A stretch of DNA of 64,000 bases from Allantophomopsis cytisporea (GCA_024752435.1 CP103020.1:1240001-1304000), one strand, 5' to 3'. Shown: positions 37,239-49,330, numbered from the stretch's first letter. Program-made: numbers and translations. Notes: a model not told the origin generated them from the letters alone.

Positions 37239-38109
37239 TATGTATGTGTTTAGTCGTAGTCCCCTGGTCTCGTTCTTGCAATGTGCGACCGTCGTTGCAC
37301 TGAATTGTCGTGGAAGAAGCACTTGAAAGAATAGCGCAATCGCAAATTGATATGACGCGCGCCGAATGAGAAGGCGATAGCAGAGGAGCGTTGAGATATG
37401 AATGTCGAAGCAACGGCTCTCGGCAAGAAGTCAATTCACAATTTCAAGGTGTGGAAGAATGCCCAGGCCGTCCCTTGCTGATATATGTTGAATCGAGTTG
37501 GGAAGTTCTTATCATGTCGTGAGATGCTTACACGTACATATGGAGAGGAGAAGATGCATATTACTGCAGAAATGATGCTTGCTTCGTCGCTTTTTGGCTG
37601 CTTAGAAGTGCCTTTCAGTAAGTCCTTCACTTTCCTTGTTCATCCTTGCTGATCCTTGTCCCGTCGCTCTCCGGCTGTGTTCCGCTCCGTTGATTATGTA
37701 TGATGTATGCCAGCACTTCGCTCAGCACGCGAATAAGCATTGACATGTTGTAGCAGGGATGCAACGGCGCACAAACTCCGCAAGAAATAGTACGGATATC
37801 CAATACATAGCATAGAATAGCACAAAACAGCACCTGATAGCGCCAGAAAGTGCTCCCAGCGTCGGCTCTACCGTCTCACCGCCTGCGACTTCCGGTTAGT
37901 GCCCGTCACACATCATCATCTGAGGTACGCATGTCACGGAATGCTCGAGTCGAGTCTCGGTTCAGGCACATCATCCAAAAAGTAAACAGGACGACTCGAG
38001 TCACCAAACAAAGCATTGTGGGAGACTGCCGGCAACGTATTACCACTCTCAGGCCTACAGCCGTACCGTTGAAAGTTATTCTGCATCACATAGCTAGCTG
38101 TTCGCAGCC
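37239..38109. other. Intergenic between two divergent genes, no feature seen
   Basis: Short frames only, on both strands. This is the shared upstream DNA of the 36.8-37.2 kb gene and the 38.1 kb gene. Confidence 0.6.
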
Positions 38110-38930
38110 ATGGATTTCGCACCCTATCAAGACACCGCGCCAGAGACCATCCGCGCTCTCTCACCACCGCCATATGGCCGCCCGTCGCTCGACAGAGGCG
38201 CCTCGGGCCTGAGAACTCCCAGCCCTCTCGCTCCTGGCAATAATGCCCCAAAACCACAGAAACAATGGCCACCTGTTAGTGCAACAAGATCTGGCTATGC
38301 GGATATCGAGTCGGGACGGGGCAGATTGGATGAGTTCGCGACAAGCCTTCCGATTCGCTTGGACTACGAGGCATGTCTTGCGTACTTGCTACTCCCTCCT
38401 GCTGGCGGGGTGTTTTTGTTGATCTTTGAGCATAAGAGTGACTATGTCAGGTACGTACCATTTCAAATCAAAATAACATGTTCTTGGAGAGGGTGAGGTT
38501 GTTGGAGTGGTTGTGGTGATAAATGGGGGATATGCGACGATATTGATCTTGCGTATTTTTTGGCTTCATTCAACTGCACTCCACTGCACTTCACTTCACC
38601 CCACCTCATTCTTTTCCCTCCTGATATCTTGACAAGTTTGTACTGATTGTTGCAGATTCCACGCCTGGCAGTCCTCCCTCCTCTTCACCGCCATGTTCGT
38701 CCTACACCTTATATTCTCCTGGTCGTCCTTCCTCTCGTGGATGATATTCCTCAGTGATATAGGCCTCATAGCATACCTAACCTTCCGCGCATATCAGGAT
38801 GGTAAACCTTCCTTCTCTGCATGAATATATTTAAGGCACGAGCTAACTGGCTCTTGCAGCGGATACTCTAGATCGGTGCGAAGTGCCTCTATTCGGACGC
38901 CTGGCAAGCAGTATACTTGATGACGAATAA
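38110..38930 (+). CDS. DUF4870/Tic20-like (UPF0132) membrane protein
   Basis: Model: exons 38110-38450, 38656-38801 and 38860-38930, 185 aa, GT...AG introns of 205 and 58 bp. The N-terminal 75 residues are Pro-rich and disordered. The membrane domain then has the family pattern: LAYLLLPPAGGVFLLIFE as helix 1, YVRFHAWQSSLLF as the conserved loop into helix 2 (F-H-A-x-Q-S), then LHLIFSW and MIFLSDIGLIAYLTFRAY as further helices. The C-terminus ends in LFGRLASSILDDE. DUF4870 proteins are small four-helix membrane proteins without an agreed function. The Y-V-R-F-H-A-W-Q-S motif is split by the first intron and only appears after splicing, which supports the model. Confidence 0.87.
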
Positions 38931-39660
38931 TGTATGAGAAATATGTATGTACGAGGCATGTTGTACGAATGTAATGATGAAGCGTTTTCCTATTATTGAA
39001 TTTCTTGCATTCCTTAGATACCCCAGAGCTACGCAAGTAGTCTGTATTGTCGCTGGCTAAGTTTCAACGTGTGTATGCGTAACTCTCATTTTAAGTCATA
39101 TTTTATAGCAGGATAGAAGGAGTCTCGTTGAAATATTGAATGATGAAAGAAGCAAATTGAAAACAAGTGTTTGGTTTTGAATTGAGTGATCATGTCGAAA
39201 AGGTTTGAAGTGCAGATTGAAATACTCAAAGCGGAACGTGATACAGTAGACAACACGAAATATAAGAGTATGAACACTAGGAACGAAAGCTTGATCTCAA
39301 GAGCACAAAAGCGGGCAATACTAGAAGCAGTAGCCTTTCTTAGTTTCTACAGTATTTAGGGACTACAAGGAAATCTAGCCGGCAAAAACCTCCAAATATA
39401 GCCACTCTTACGAATAATTCATTCGGATTATATATGAACGAACTATCGTCCCATTTCCATAACTGCAAATATTTCCAAATTCATCGCAACACTAATCAAC
39501 AAGGGATATCATCAAGCAATCCAACCCACCAAGACGCCGTCATGACCATCGTAAGCCGCGAGAAAAGGAGCGCATGCAGACAACAAGAAAGAATCGAGCA
39601 CAATACTTGATCAGGCACCCAAACTCCGTCTTCCCAATCCAACCCAGCCAAGTATCATCC
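38931..39660. other. Convergent intergenic region, no feature seen
   Basis: AT-rich DNA between two converging genes. No credible frame. Confidence 0.6.
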
Positions 39661-41901
39661 TCAAAGCTCCCCTTCCATACCAGCCATGGTCTCATCTCCA
39701 TCCTGGTGGTATCTGAGTTCGTCTTCGACCTCCTCAACAACGAAGCCCTCGTAGTCCTCCAGGTTCTTTTGCACATGCACTTTGAACTTGATGACGTCGT
39801 TGAGCATGCGCTCAATCTCAGTGTGTAGTTCTTCGCGTAGGGCATTGGCGCGGACGGTCAACTGTTCATACCTGCAAAGAAATTAGTCGCTGCGGGATCC
39901 TTTAGTGATAGAGGATACTTACTCGATGTTGGTGTTCATCTCACGTTGCTCCATCAGCTGCACGGATTCGGTCAGATCGGCTCGCAGTCTAGCAAGCTCC
40001 TTCTCCATCTTCTCAATCTGAGCATCAGAAGCATTCTTGAGAGTTGTCAGATTCTCCTTTGTCTTCTCGTACTCCTCCTCAGCAGCTCTAACGCGATGAC
40101 CCAATCCCTCAACTTCTCCTTTCTTTTCGTCAATAGCTTCTCTGAGACTATCAAGAAGATCGTGCTGCTTCATCATTTCTTCCATTGCTGCGCTGCGTCT
40201 CTCGGAGATCTCTTTTCTGAGGCCAATGAAGCTACTCTTGACCTGACCACGTAGATCAAGATTGAGAATATGTTGTGGCTGATAGCCGCTGACAGGGTCA
40301 TAGAGAAGTCTGTCACTGTCGCTATTTGCAATTTGTTGAGAACCCATCTGCGACATAGAGAAGTCCGGTCCGGCATTTGCAGTGACCTGGAGTTCATAAT
40401 TCTTGCCCTTGGCATTTGGCGCTGTAGCTGGAATGAGTCCAATCTGGTAGGCTGAGCTGTTGAAAGTCTCAACTGCGCGCTCAAGTTCTTCCAACTTGGT
40501 ACTCGCCTCAGATTCCTTCTCAGAAGCCTTCGTCTTGGCCTCTTCAAGTCTGAGGGCTGTGGCCTCAATACCCTTTTGGAGACGCTCTCGCTCGACAGTC
40601 ATACGGTCAATGTCGCGCATACTGATGCCTTGGTCGTCTACTGATTTCTGGAGGCTAGCTCTTTCTTCCTCAGCTTCACGCAACTCTGACAAGACCTTTT
40701 CAATCTCCTCCTGGAGCATCTTGATCTTTGCATCGTGTCGGTCGGATTTCTGAGCCATATGCTCATTGTAGGCTGAGAACTTCTCATGATCGGCCATGAT
40801 AATTTCGTAATGCTTGTCCAATAGTGGAATATTTGGCCCGGATTTCTCGACATGATCAATCTCGTCTTGCAGGCGTTTGTTCTCAGCCTCTAGAATCTTG
40901 AGCTCCTCGAGGTACTTTGAGTTTGATTGATCGAAAGCAGCAGCCATATTCTCGACATGAGGAGCGAGCACTCTATCCATCTCTCCATCATCCGCATCTT
41001 CGTCCATGCTGAGCCAGTCTCTGTATGCGCCACTCAAGAACCCAAAGATGACTCGGTCGCCGCTAACATCAACGCCAGCCTCAAGGCAAGCGTCATCATA
41101 TTGTCCGGAATTGTAGCCATCCAGCATTTGTGCGAGTTGCATCAGCCAATGGAGCAAGCCTAAGAAAGTGCTCCAGTTTTGTCCTCCTACCGCCGCGATC
41201 TGACTTTTTGTAATACTCTTCTCAAAGGGGTATCGTAGTTGCTTGAGAATAGGAGGAACTTCTTGGTCGATGTTCTTGAGAAAGCGGTAACTAGGATCAA
41301 TTCGGTGGTACAGCCATTGAAACATATAATTGAAATCCTTCTGAGTTGGTGATTTAATGGAGTTTTGCGAAAGCTGGTGCTTCATTTCCATCTCAAAGTT
41401 GTTGTTTACCATGTATTCTAGAAGCTCCTGGCCGATCCGTGCCTGGTATGCACGATCCTTCAGTGGCCGAGGATCACGAGGCACACCTGCTGGTGGTGGT
41501 GCTTGTTGAAAAAAGCTCTGATGGCCCATAGGTCCATTTGATGATGATCGTGCCTGATAAACACTACTTCGACGTTCCGAGTTACCACCAGCGGATGACT
41601 GGCCAAGAACTCCCGGTGCATAGCTCTTTCGTCCACTTGCATTTTGGAATGAGTTGCGCTTGACTGAAGACATTCCCATCTCTGCAAGATTTGTACCAGA
41701 AGACGATCGCTGAAATTGAGGTTGATTTGGTCGAGATGGTGCCAGTGATTGTCTAGAGCTGGACATTGTTCGAGCATGGCTAGCAGTGAATGGCGCACCT
41801 GCTGCTGACATAGACTGACGCTTCATGGCAGATGCCGGCTGTGGAATATTTGAGTTATAGTTGATTCCCCCAAGGGTCTGTGGAGTTGATGTTAGAGTCA
41901 T
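39661..41901 (-). CDS. NDC80: Kinetochore protein Ndc80
   Basis: Model: exons 41901-39923 and 39871-39661 on the minus strand, 729 aa, one 51-bp intron. The frame is open 57 codons further upstream, but that part is unlike the family, and the ATG at 41901 gives TLGGINYNSNIP...PASAMKRQS, a typical Ser/Arg-rich Ndc80 tail. The calponin-homology domain follows (about residues 120-250), with LLEYMVNNNFE, KDFNYMFQWLYHRIDP and FEKSITKSQIAAVGGQNW. Residues from about 310 onward are coiled coil, interrupted near residue 505 by a non-helical loop. Ndc80 forms the outer-kinetochore complex with Nuf2, Spc24 and Spc25 and binds microtubules. Without the second exon the protein would lack its last 70 residues, which pair with Spc24/Spc25. 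Confidence 0.96.
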
Positions 41902-42337
41902 AATCCCGACGAGAAGGTTGCGATGGTGAAGTATACTTCTCGAGGTCGACGGACACTGAAAAGACCTGTGTCTTGCGCCATATTTATTTATCCTGGTTGC
42001 TATCCCAGTGAAGGCAATAGCCAAATTGTGGGCAGTTATGGAGAGTAGGAGCAATCTGTTATCAAATATCAAAAGATCGATTATGATTATGGTTGCTGAA
42101 AGTTGTCGGTACTCGTGGGGTTGTGTCGCGGTTGCGATTGTTTATGCGAATGAAAGTAAACAAAGACTAGCGTTGGGCGCCTACACGTGATGATAATGAT
42201 TTCTGAGACTAGCCCACTCTTCGGGTCGGAGGCGGAATATCGCCGAGCCTCGGGCTACTACCCCAGGTTCTGATAAATGGAAATTCATCATCCATTCTCC
42301 AGGACATGCTCTGATTGCAGGTAATTACCATATCAAA
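41902..42337. other. Divergent promoter region between NDC80 and PEX14
   Basis: About 435 bp shared by two divergent genes. No specific element was identified. Confidence 0.6.
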
Positions 42338-43566
42338 ATGGCGATTCGAGAGGATCTTGTAGCGTCTGCCGTAAGTCACTTGACAATAAAACCCTCTGTG
42401 ATCCCATAACTAATAGTGTCAATAGGTGACATGTGAGTTCATACAAAGTGAGACCGAGCATGTGAAGTACTGATAATTTCAGTCTTGCAAGACCCGAGTG
42501 TAGCATCGTCACCAGTTGAGAGCCGAGTAGCTTTTCTACAGTCGAAAAACCTCACCCAAGAAGAAATAGACATCTCACTTGCTCGTGCAGGCGGCGATGG
42601 TACCGCGGCACCGCAACCGAATTATTCCAACTATGCGCCTCAGCAACAAATAGTAAGACAACAACAGCCCAACTACGGCGCATATCAACAACAATGGCAG
42701 CAGCCTCTGGTGCCGGAGGTACCCAAGAGAGACTGGAGGGATTGGTTCATTATGGCTACAGTAATGGGAGGCGTGAGCTATGGGCTATATGTTGTCGCCA
42801 AGGTATGGAAATATTGTAATCTAAAGGTGGGATATGCTAATTCGTACAGCGTTATATTGTCCCTCTCGTAGCGCCACCTACGCCACCACAACTCGAAGCC
42901 GACAAAGCTGCCATCGACGAGTCTTTTGAAAAAGCCTTTGCTCTTCTTGACCAATTAGCTAAGGACACCGAGATATTGAAGGGTGCGGAAGAAGCGCGAA
43001 CTGAACGCCTCGACAGTGCGCTTGCTGAGGTAGAAAATGTTATACTAGACCTCAAGACCAGCGCAAAGAGACGAGAGGACGAGACTCGGAGAATTAGTGA
43101 TGAGGTCCGCGGACTGCAAGATCTGATACCCAAAGCCATGGAAGGACAAAAAGAAAACACCGATACACGATTGAAGGAACTCAACACCGAGCTCAAGGGC
43201 CTGAAGACTTTGATAGGACAACGAATGAACCCGACCTCGACAGCCTCAGTGCCATCTTACAACCGCATTCCTGGCAACATTCCTACTCCACAACCAACAA
43301 GTATCCAGACCAGCATCATGAATGGAGGCTCCGCAAGTCCTAGCACCGAAAGTGGTCCTAAACCGGCTTCAGTTACTACACCAAGTGGTGTGGAATCATT
43401 TGCGCAGTTGCAGGGACGAAGTGGTAGTCCATTCAACACTGGCGCTCTACCTGGAAGGGCTAGTATCCCTGCATGGCAGATGGCCGCCGCGAACAAAAGT
43501 TCTAGCTCAGTGAATACAAACGGAGCTTCGAACACACAAGATGGCACATCAAGTACTGGTAACTAA
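42338..43566 (+). CDS. PEX14: Peroxin 14, peroxisomal docking protein
   Basis: Model: exons 42338-42370, 42426-42432, 42483-42802 and 42850-43566, 358 aa. The second exon is only 7 nt and is needed to build the N-terminal signature IREDLVASAVTFLQDPSV, which continues as VESRVAFLQSKNLTQEEID. This domain binds the WxxxF/Y motifs of the import receptor Pex5. A Gln/Pro-rich linker precedes one hydrophobic segment, FIMATVMGGVSYGLYVVAK, then a P-P-T-P-P-Q motif and a coiled coil of about 100 residues. The C-terminus is Ser/Pro-rich with a PAWQMA block. Pex14 docks cargo-loaded Pex5 at the peroxisomal membrane with Pex13 and Pex17. Splice sites are GT...AG throughout, and introns are 47-55 bp. Confidence 0.95.
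42426..42432 (+). other. PEX14: 7-nt micro-exon in PEX14
   Basis: GTGACAT is flanked by AATAG and GTGAGT. It supplies the residues V-T and part of F in the Pex14 signature, and its length is not a multiple of three, so skipping it would break the frame. Confidence 0.85.
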
Positions 43567-44471
43567 GAATCAATTATGTATGAGATTGATAGGATTTGCT
43601 GAGTACTGCATTTGAGATGCGGACTGATGTATCTGTAATATTTAGCTTTAGAATTATGGTATAGCAGTTATGAAGTTCGATCATTGATGTCTTTAACTTC
43701 TCTATATCAACACTGTGACAGAACCCTTGGTCTGACCCAAGTATATCAATGAATAAAAATCTTCTTATGCGAAATAGTTAGGGATCTTAAGTATCAAAGG
43801 ATAGTATAAGATATTGAAACACAACTTACGAACTAGGAGACATATACCTAGTATTGGATAGTCGTAATGAATTAACTTTCTTGACATCTTCATGTGCTGA
43901 TACTATATCTCATGAACAACCGCTTTTATAGTGCTTGAGAACTTTGGCATGTTTTGTTTGTGGTGATTGAAGCTTTATTTATACTTAACCTGCATTTAAT
44001 CTCCAATTATTGTCAATGATATTCTCCACTCCAAGATAGCATTCAACCAGAATTATGATGGTTATTTTTGAGTCCTCCATTGTAGTCCAGCTACTATCAC
44101 ATTTCGTCGCCTCACAAAGTATTCCACAAACCCAAAGCCATTGAAAGGCATGCAAACTCATATGTGGGGCCATGTAATTTGTCGATTACTCCTATCAGGA
44201 ATTTCCAATACGTACAGGAAATGTCACACATGTCAACACTCATGATGTGTCATACAACAATTATTAGAGGGAGGATTCCGGCAAAGTTCAAGCCAGCCTT
44301 CGAAACCTCGGTATAGAATATGGTATTGCAAGAAATGTACAGCAAATGTAACCGGTAACGCCCGATGCAAACGATGAAAGCATGACTCCTCTCCCAACGA
44401 ATCTGCTAGTTGAGCCCAATCAAAAGTGCCATATCCCAACCGCCCAGATACAAATCGCCATGCAGAAGCTA
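43567..44471. other. Convergent intergenic region, no feature seen
   Basis: About 900 bp of AT-rich DNA with short frames only. Confidence 0.6.
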
Positions 44472-45346
44472 TTACATGGCCATCTCAGCTTGTAATTTCC
44501 GTAATTCTTCTTCCTCATCATCTTCCTCAGCATGCACTGGTGTCTTTCCTTTGACTATAACTGGAGTCAGTATGCATATCTAACGAAGTTAAAAAGGAAT
44601 ATAAAAACTTACTTTCACCGTTGCTCACTGATGGCAATCTGTGAATCTCATCAGACACTGGCACAGTTCCGGTCTTGAGCATCTTATTATCAAGCTGCTC
44701 CTGTTCGAGCTCAGCAAGCTCGTCGTCCAAATCAGTCTCGTCGATAGGCTCTCCAATAGGTGCGCTTGTAATTGCCTGTGCGATTTCCTCACCCAAAGCA
44801 TGCTGTTCTCGGAGTTTGTCCCTATAGGCAGTCAGCACTTCCTTCGTGAACTCACAAATTGAGAATTAAAATAACGTACATTGTCTCATCTACCTTATCG
44901 ATATTGAGTTTGCCATGTATTTGTTGCATGGCCTCACCAGCTCTCTCCATAGCTGCCAAAGTCTCGCGGTTGATATTCGCAGCCTCGATCGAATAGATCT
45001 GTTGTTCCAGTGTTGATATTTGCGCAATAGTTTGGTCCAAAGTATGCTCATGTTGCTTCTTACGTCTCAGAGCAGCTCTGGCAGCTAATTTTGGTCAGCT
45101 TTACATGCCCCTTGTAGTAGAAACCAGAATAGGCTCCGACGCAACTCCGCTGCGATACATACCATTCTTGTTGCTGCTGACATTCTTTCTTGCAATAGCG
45201 TCCTGTTCATCCATTTGATTCTGCAAATGCCGTTCCCTCTTTTGCAGCATTTCCAGCTGTGATCGAAGGCCCAAGATCGCATTCTTGGGAGTATCCTTCC
45301 GCTTCTGCGCACTCTGACCGCCAAACCATCCCCAAACTCCAGACAT
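44472..45346 (-). CDS. SNF7: ESCRT-III subunit Snf7/Vps32
   Basis: Model: exons 45346-45163, 45084-44880, 44821-44613 and 44554-44472 on the minus strand, 226 aa. The start WGWFGGQSAQKRKDTPKNAI is typical of Snf7, with a basic helix 1 (LRSQLEMLQKRERHL) and helix 2 beginning AARAALRRKKQHE. The acidic C-terminal half has PIDETDLDDELAELEQEQ, and the protein ends in EEEELRKLQAEMAM, a MIM1-like helix for binding Vps4. Snf7 polymerises on endosomal membranes and drives multivesicular-body sorting; in filamentous fungi it also works with Rim20/PalA in pH signalling. Length fits the family. All three introns have GT...AG ends and keep the frame. Confidence 0.96.
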
Positions 45347-45822
45347 CTTTACCGTTGATATTTGTGCGGAAGATCTGGTGTATTGTTACAGGAGAGTTTC
45401 GCTCCTGGAATTGAGATGACTGAATCTGCAGCTGTGAGCCTGTGACAGACCCTTATCTGGACGACGATGGCGGGGTCTTCCGAAGTTTCTTATCGTGTGC
45501 GACAAGCCGTACGGCCAAGTTCTTGCAGTTGTTTTGTCGCTGAAATGGTCAGCGGTCGTGAGTCTTGTATCTTATCTCCCGTAGATATCAAAGGGATCGT
45601 CCTCAAGATATTGTGATTGCGTAGATGTGGAAGTGGAAGTGATTCAGTAGGCTTCCTTGAGTTGCCCGATGACGCGCTAGTCCAATACTAGCGTAAGTGA
45701 CTTGCAGGGTGTCACGTGGAGAATCAACCTTTCTTGCTCCGTGCACAAGACCTCATCCACTACGCTACAATATCAAATCGACTCGCTGAGAAGTAAACCG
45801 GGGATGAGTCGAGAAGTCAAGA
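45347..45822. other. Divergent promoter region between SNF7 and TEN1
   Basis: About 475 bp shared by two divergent genes. No specific element recognised. Confidence 0.6.
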
Positions 45823-46380
45823 ATGGCAGGGACATATCAGGGTCCACCACCCACGAAACTTGTTTTCCTCTCAGCTCTCAATGAAATTCAATATGGAAGT
45901 AAAGTACGCTTCCTTGGATGGTGAGCTCTATTCTCTTTCAGAAGCTCCCGAAAGATGATTTTCATCAAGTTTCGCGTTCTTCACGAATCTGACTTGAGCA
46001 CAAATTCTTCCTTTTCATTCACAAAAACAATGAAGTGATGTTGTTCTTATACATTCTGATCATGAAACAGCGTGACAAATTACAACACCAAGTTAGGTCT
46101 TTTGACCCTACATCATAATTACCCAGTATCATCATCGACTACAAAGGCTTTTGTGGATGTCAAATTGTTACTTGAGAGCCTTTCTGCCACGGATACCGCA
46201 ATTGGAGAATGGGTGAATGTCGTTGGATACATCATGAAAGATCACTCTGAGAAGCAGTCTGAAAAGGGTGTGGCATTCGTACAAGCATTGCTGCTGTGGT
46301 CCGCCAAGACCATCAAGCTTAACGAATATGAGAATTCCTTGGATCTTCGACAAGCAACCTACAAAGACGAGACACAATGA
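45823..46380 (+). CDS. TEN1: CST telomere-capping complex subunit Ten1
   Basis: Model: exons 45823-45920 and 46071-46380, 135 aa, one 150-bp intron. The first exon encodes MAGTYQGPPPTKLVFLSAL and, across the junction, GSKVRFLGCVTNYN, which forms the first strands of an OB fold. The second exon supplies the remaining strands: LGLLTLHHNYP, FVDVKLLLE, GEWVNVVGYIM and the final helix-strand VQALLLWSAK. This order (G-x-K-V-R-F-L-G-x-V, then W-V-N-V-x-G-Y, then V-Q-A) is that of fungal Ten1, which binds Stn1 at telomeric single-stranded DNA. Ten1 is poorly conserved, so small size and the split start make it easy to overlook. The assignment rests on motif order, not on a search. Confidence 0.85.
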
Positions 46381-48304
46381 ACAGTAGTGACTGACTGGTC
46401 AAACCATGATGGGAAAGTAGAAGAACTCAAGAGCAACTCATAAACCTTGTTCTTCTATACTCAGGATGCATTGCATCCGCGTATTTCCAGTCGAAGATAC
46501 AATGGACCTGTGCAACTCAAATCAGTCGGATGGTTTGGTGTGCTGGCTAGACGCAGCAATTCTTCCAAGTGTCGAGAGCTGCTTTGTCAAGAGTTTGACA
46601 CACTATAAAGCTGTTTTCGTTGTCATAGACGATATATCCCACATCGCCAACGTTGAAACCATAATCACCCCCCAGCTGGGAGAGACGTTATGTGTGCACC
46701 GCTTCCTGCAATATTGAGCGTAAACTCAATCAGACTGGGGCTTGAAGGAGAGATGCGAAATACTAGATACAGAGATCCATGAAGTGAAATCTTGGTCAAT
46801 TATATGGTTTGGCAGGTTTGATGATGCAGTAGTTGACACAGGGATGGTTTAGAATATATCTAGTTTTGATTGTCACTGATCCATATGCTACCAAGACCAT
46901 CACGCATATCAGGGGTTAAGAAACATAGCTAAATTGAGAGTGCTTTGGAATGGTAAAAGCGTTGATACCGCCTCGTTTCTGCTCTTATTATCTGAGCTAT
47001 AACATCACTTGTTATGCAAGGAGAAGCATACTGACCATTAGCACATGGTACCAATTGTTTATTCCCAGACCAACCAAAAAGGAAAGAAATCGTTGATTCA
47101 AGTGTAATGGGCACCGTACAGACTGCTAGTGCTCCAGATACGAGACCTGAAATTTTGGCAAAGAGTGATGGGGATGCGAGTTTCTTCAAAGCTATTTCTG
47201 ATAGTACGCGTACTGGATGGAAGATGTATCGAAATGCTACAGAGAATTACCCCAGAACATATGATCGAACGCATAGACAGTATCAGAATTGTGTAAATAG
47301 ATTTTTATTTATCCTAGTCAGAGAAATTCATGATTACTTGTAGTAGAAAGAAAGCAACCCCGAAGGTATGATCTTGGATGTAGATGAGAGAAAGGAGAAG
47401 GTTTGCAGCTACATCCCCCTGGAATTTTAGTTTTGTATGAGTATATGACAGCACGATATGGAGTTTTGATGTGTTCAAGACCAGATGAAAGCGAGCGTTT
47501 CGTAGAACCCACGACCACGGTGAGGTCATATTCCCTTCCTATCTCCTACCTTATGTAAGCTATCCTTCTTGTAGTACCTTGTATCCAACTTTCTTCCACA
47601 CTGCAGTGTCTGATTTCTGTGAGGACTAAGCATTGACCATTCAGTTCAGTTCTGTAGCCACGCGTGTATGTAGGACGATGGATTCCGCGCGTAACCTTGT
47701 TACATGGCACAAGATATGCAAAGAAGAAGAGTTCGAATTTTCCGCAATACCTGAGTCAGATGTAACTTCATGATCTGTTTAAGGTTGATACACGCAGACA
47801 AGACTTACCCCGCTATGATATACTGTGTAAAGGTGGAACTCCTACAGTACTGTGGTAAACTTTGTCTCTCGTATATGCATTGGGGGATAAAAGCTTTTGT
47901 ACGAAGCTGAACTACCAGTCCGGGTCATTCTATACACGTCGCAGGCAGATAATTTCGTCCCAGGTTTGTGGGAGCTATATAGAGGCTCAAAGTCATGTAA
48001 TATATTTGTCATATATATACATAAATCATATTTTTATACGATAGCCGCGAATGTTCGGAAAAAGCAAATTCCAAATCTTCGTCATACCTTTTATACGTGT
48101 TTCAAACTCTATCGAGCTTGATTTCTCGATACACTTTCGTGCCGCAAGAGGTTGAGGCAGAATTGGATAGAAATATTGATTAGAAGTTCATGATCTAGCA
48201 TTCAGACGCTCATCAAATTATATAGACAACGAAGTCTTGAAGTCCTGTGCTCGTCCAACTGTCGTATTGCAATCCCCCATGGCGCTAGCGTAAGCAGTAG
48301 CTCA
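46381..48304. other. 1.9 kb intergenic, no supported gene
   Basis: Several frames of 60-90 codons overlap. Two opposed ones at about 46930-47340 have fairly protein-like composition (a hydrophobic minus-strand frame and a polar plus-strand frame), but I could not build a spliced model for either. The rest shows nothing. Confidence 0.5.
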
Positions 48305-49330
48305 TCATCTCCTTCTGTCAGATCTTCTCTGCTCACTCAGTCGCTCTCGTGCAGACTCATGAGGTCGGTCTCGATCCGTCGGAGGGCTCCACGAGTCCCC
48401 TTTTCTGGCGGGGATCTCACCCTTTGAGGTTTCCCCCTCAATCAACACTGGTTGATTATACGGACGCTTGAGAGTCTTGTCTGTTGCTGCCTTCGTTCGC
48501 GCTACAGCTTGCTGCTCCCAAACCTTCCTACTCTTGAGGCAGATGTCATCAATTTGCTCCTGTATGTCGGATTAGTCGCTCTTCTACGAGTCTCTCAATG
48601 CATATCTTGCAAGTCATACATCTGTGAGACAGTCTCCTGGAGTGGTAATGAGAAATCCATCCTGGCCCTTGTACCTTCGTCAGTAATTGCCATGAGGACG
48701 GAATAAAATTTTGCGCTTGCATCTTTCGTGAACGGCCTAGCGGTAGCTTGGGGTCCAAGATAACACTGGATTTCCTTAATAATGACTGACTTGTTGATGT
48801 CGACGTTCGGGATCCACCATTTGTTCATGGTTCCGATCAGAGAATTGCTTGAAAAGCTTGTGATCGAGGATGTTCGACTTACGGCCAGCCGTGAGAGTCT
48901 GTCTTATCATTTGGGGTCCAGTGATAAACCTGGGAAGGATGTATGCTCTTGAGTCTTTTTTCTTTTTCCCTCTTCAGCAGGATTCTTCACATCTATATAC
49001 TTTTGTGGAGAGAAACTTTCGATTCAAATCTCGAACACGAAATGCCCAGTGACTAGAAAGCTCGCCAATGTAAACATAATGCATGTCCACGTAGCCGCTT
49101 CAACTAGAGAGCATCTCTCAGCTCCCATTCAGAGAGCTTGCATGCGTCGTTCGCCTTGACGAGGCGAACAACGGACACCAACCAATCGCTTGCTCAGTGT
49201 CTGAGTGTCTCACCGCTGCATAATTATCCCCAAACCGAATACCATAAGCATAAACCCATTTGACTGCTGGATATTCTTGAAGAAATTCGTTCTTCAATTA
49301 CGGGACACGGCAGACATCTTCGGATGTGGC
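48305..49330 (-). pseudogene. Relic of a multi-exon gene of an unnamed fungal family
   Basis: Protein-like segments follow one another on the minus strand but do not stay in frame. From 5' to 3' they are ATSEDVCRVP then a TAA at 49300-49298; LKNEFLQEYPAVKWVYAYG (a GTGAGA donor-like site follows at 49213); YIGELSSHWAFRVRDLN (about 49072); KSIHPSQVYHWTPNDKTD (about 48950-48890); ILDHKLFKQFSDRNHEQMVD (about 48874); then EIQCYLGPQATARPFTKD. The last two introns still look intact, a GC...AG intron at 48720-48662 and a GT...AG intron at 48619-48560, joining DGFLITTPGDCLTD to EQIDDICLKSRKVWEQQ. A polar tail ends at 48305. I recall fungal hypothetical proteins with this F-L-I-T-T-P-G...L-T-D-E-Q-I-D-D-I-C pattern, but not a function. 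Sequencing errors could explain single indels, less easily all of them. Confidence 0.65.

Noticed and set aside
46929..47343. Opposed frames, one hydrophobic (minus) and one polar (plus)
   Set aside because: Mildly protein-like, but no consistent multi-exon model could be built on either strand.
48861..48882. Very short intron to rescue the frame in the relic gene
   Set aside because: The only available AG gives about 26 bp, too short for a spliceosomal intron in this genome, where other introns are at least 47 bp.
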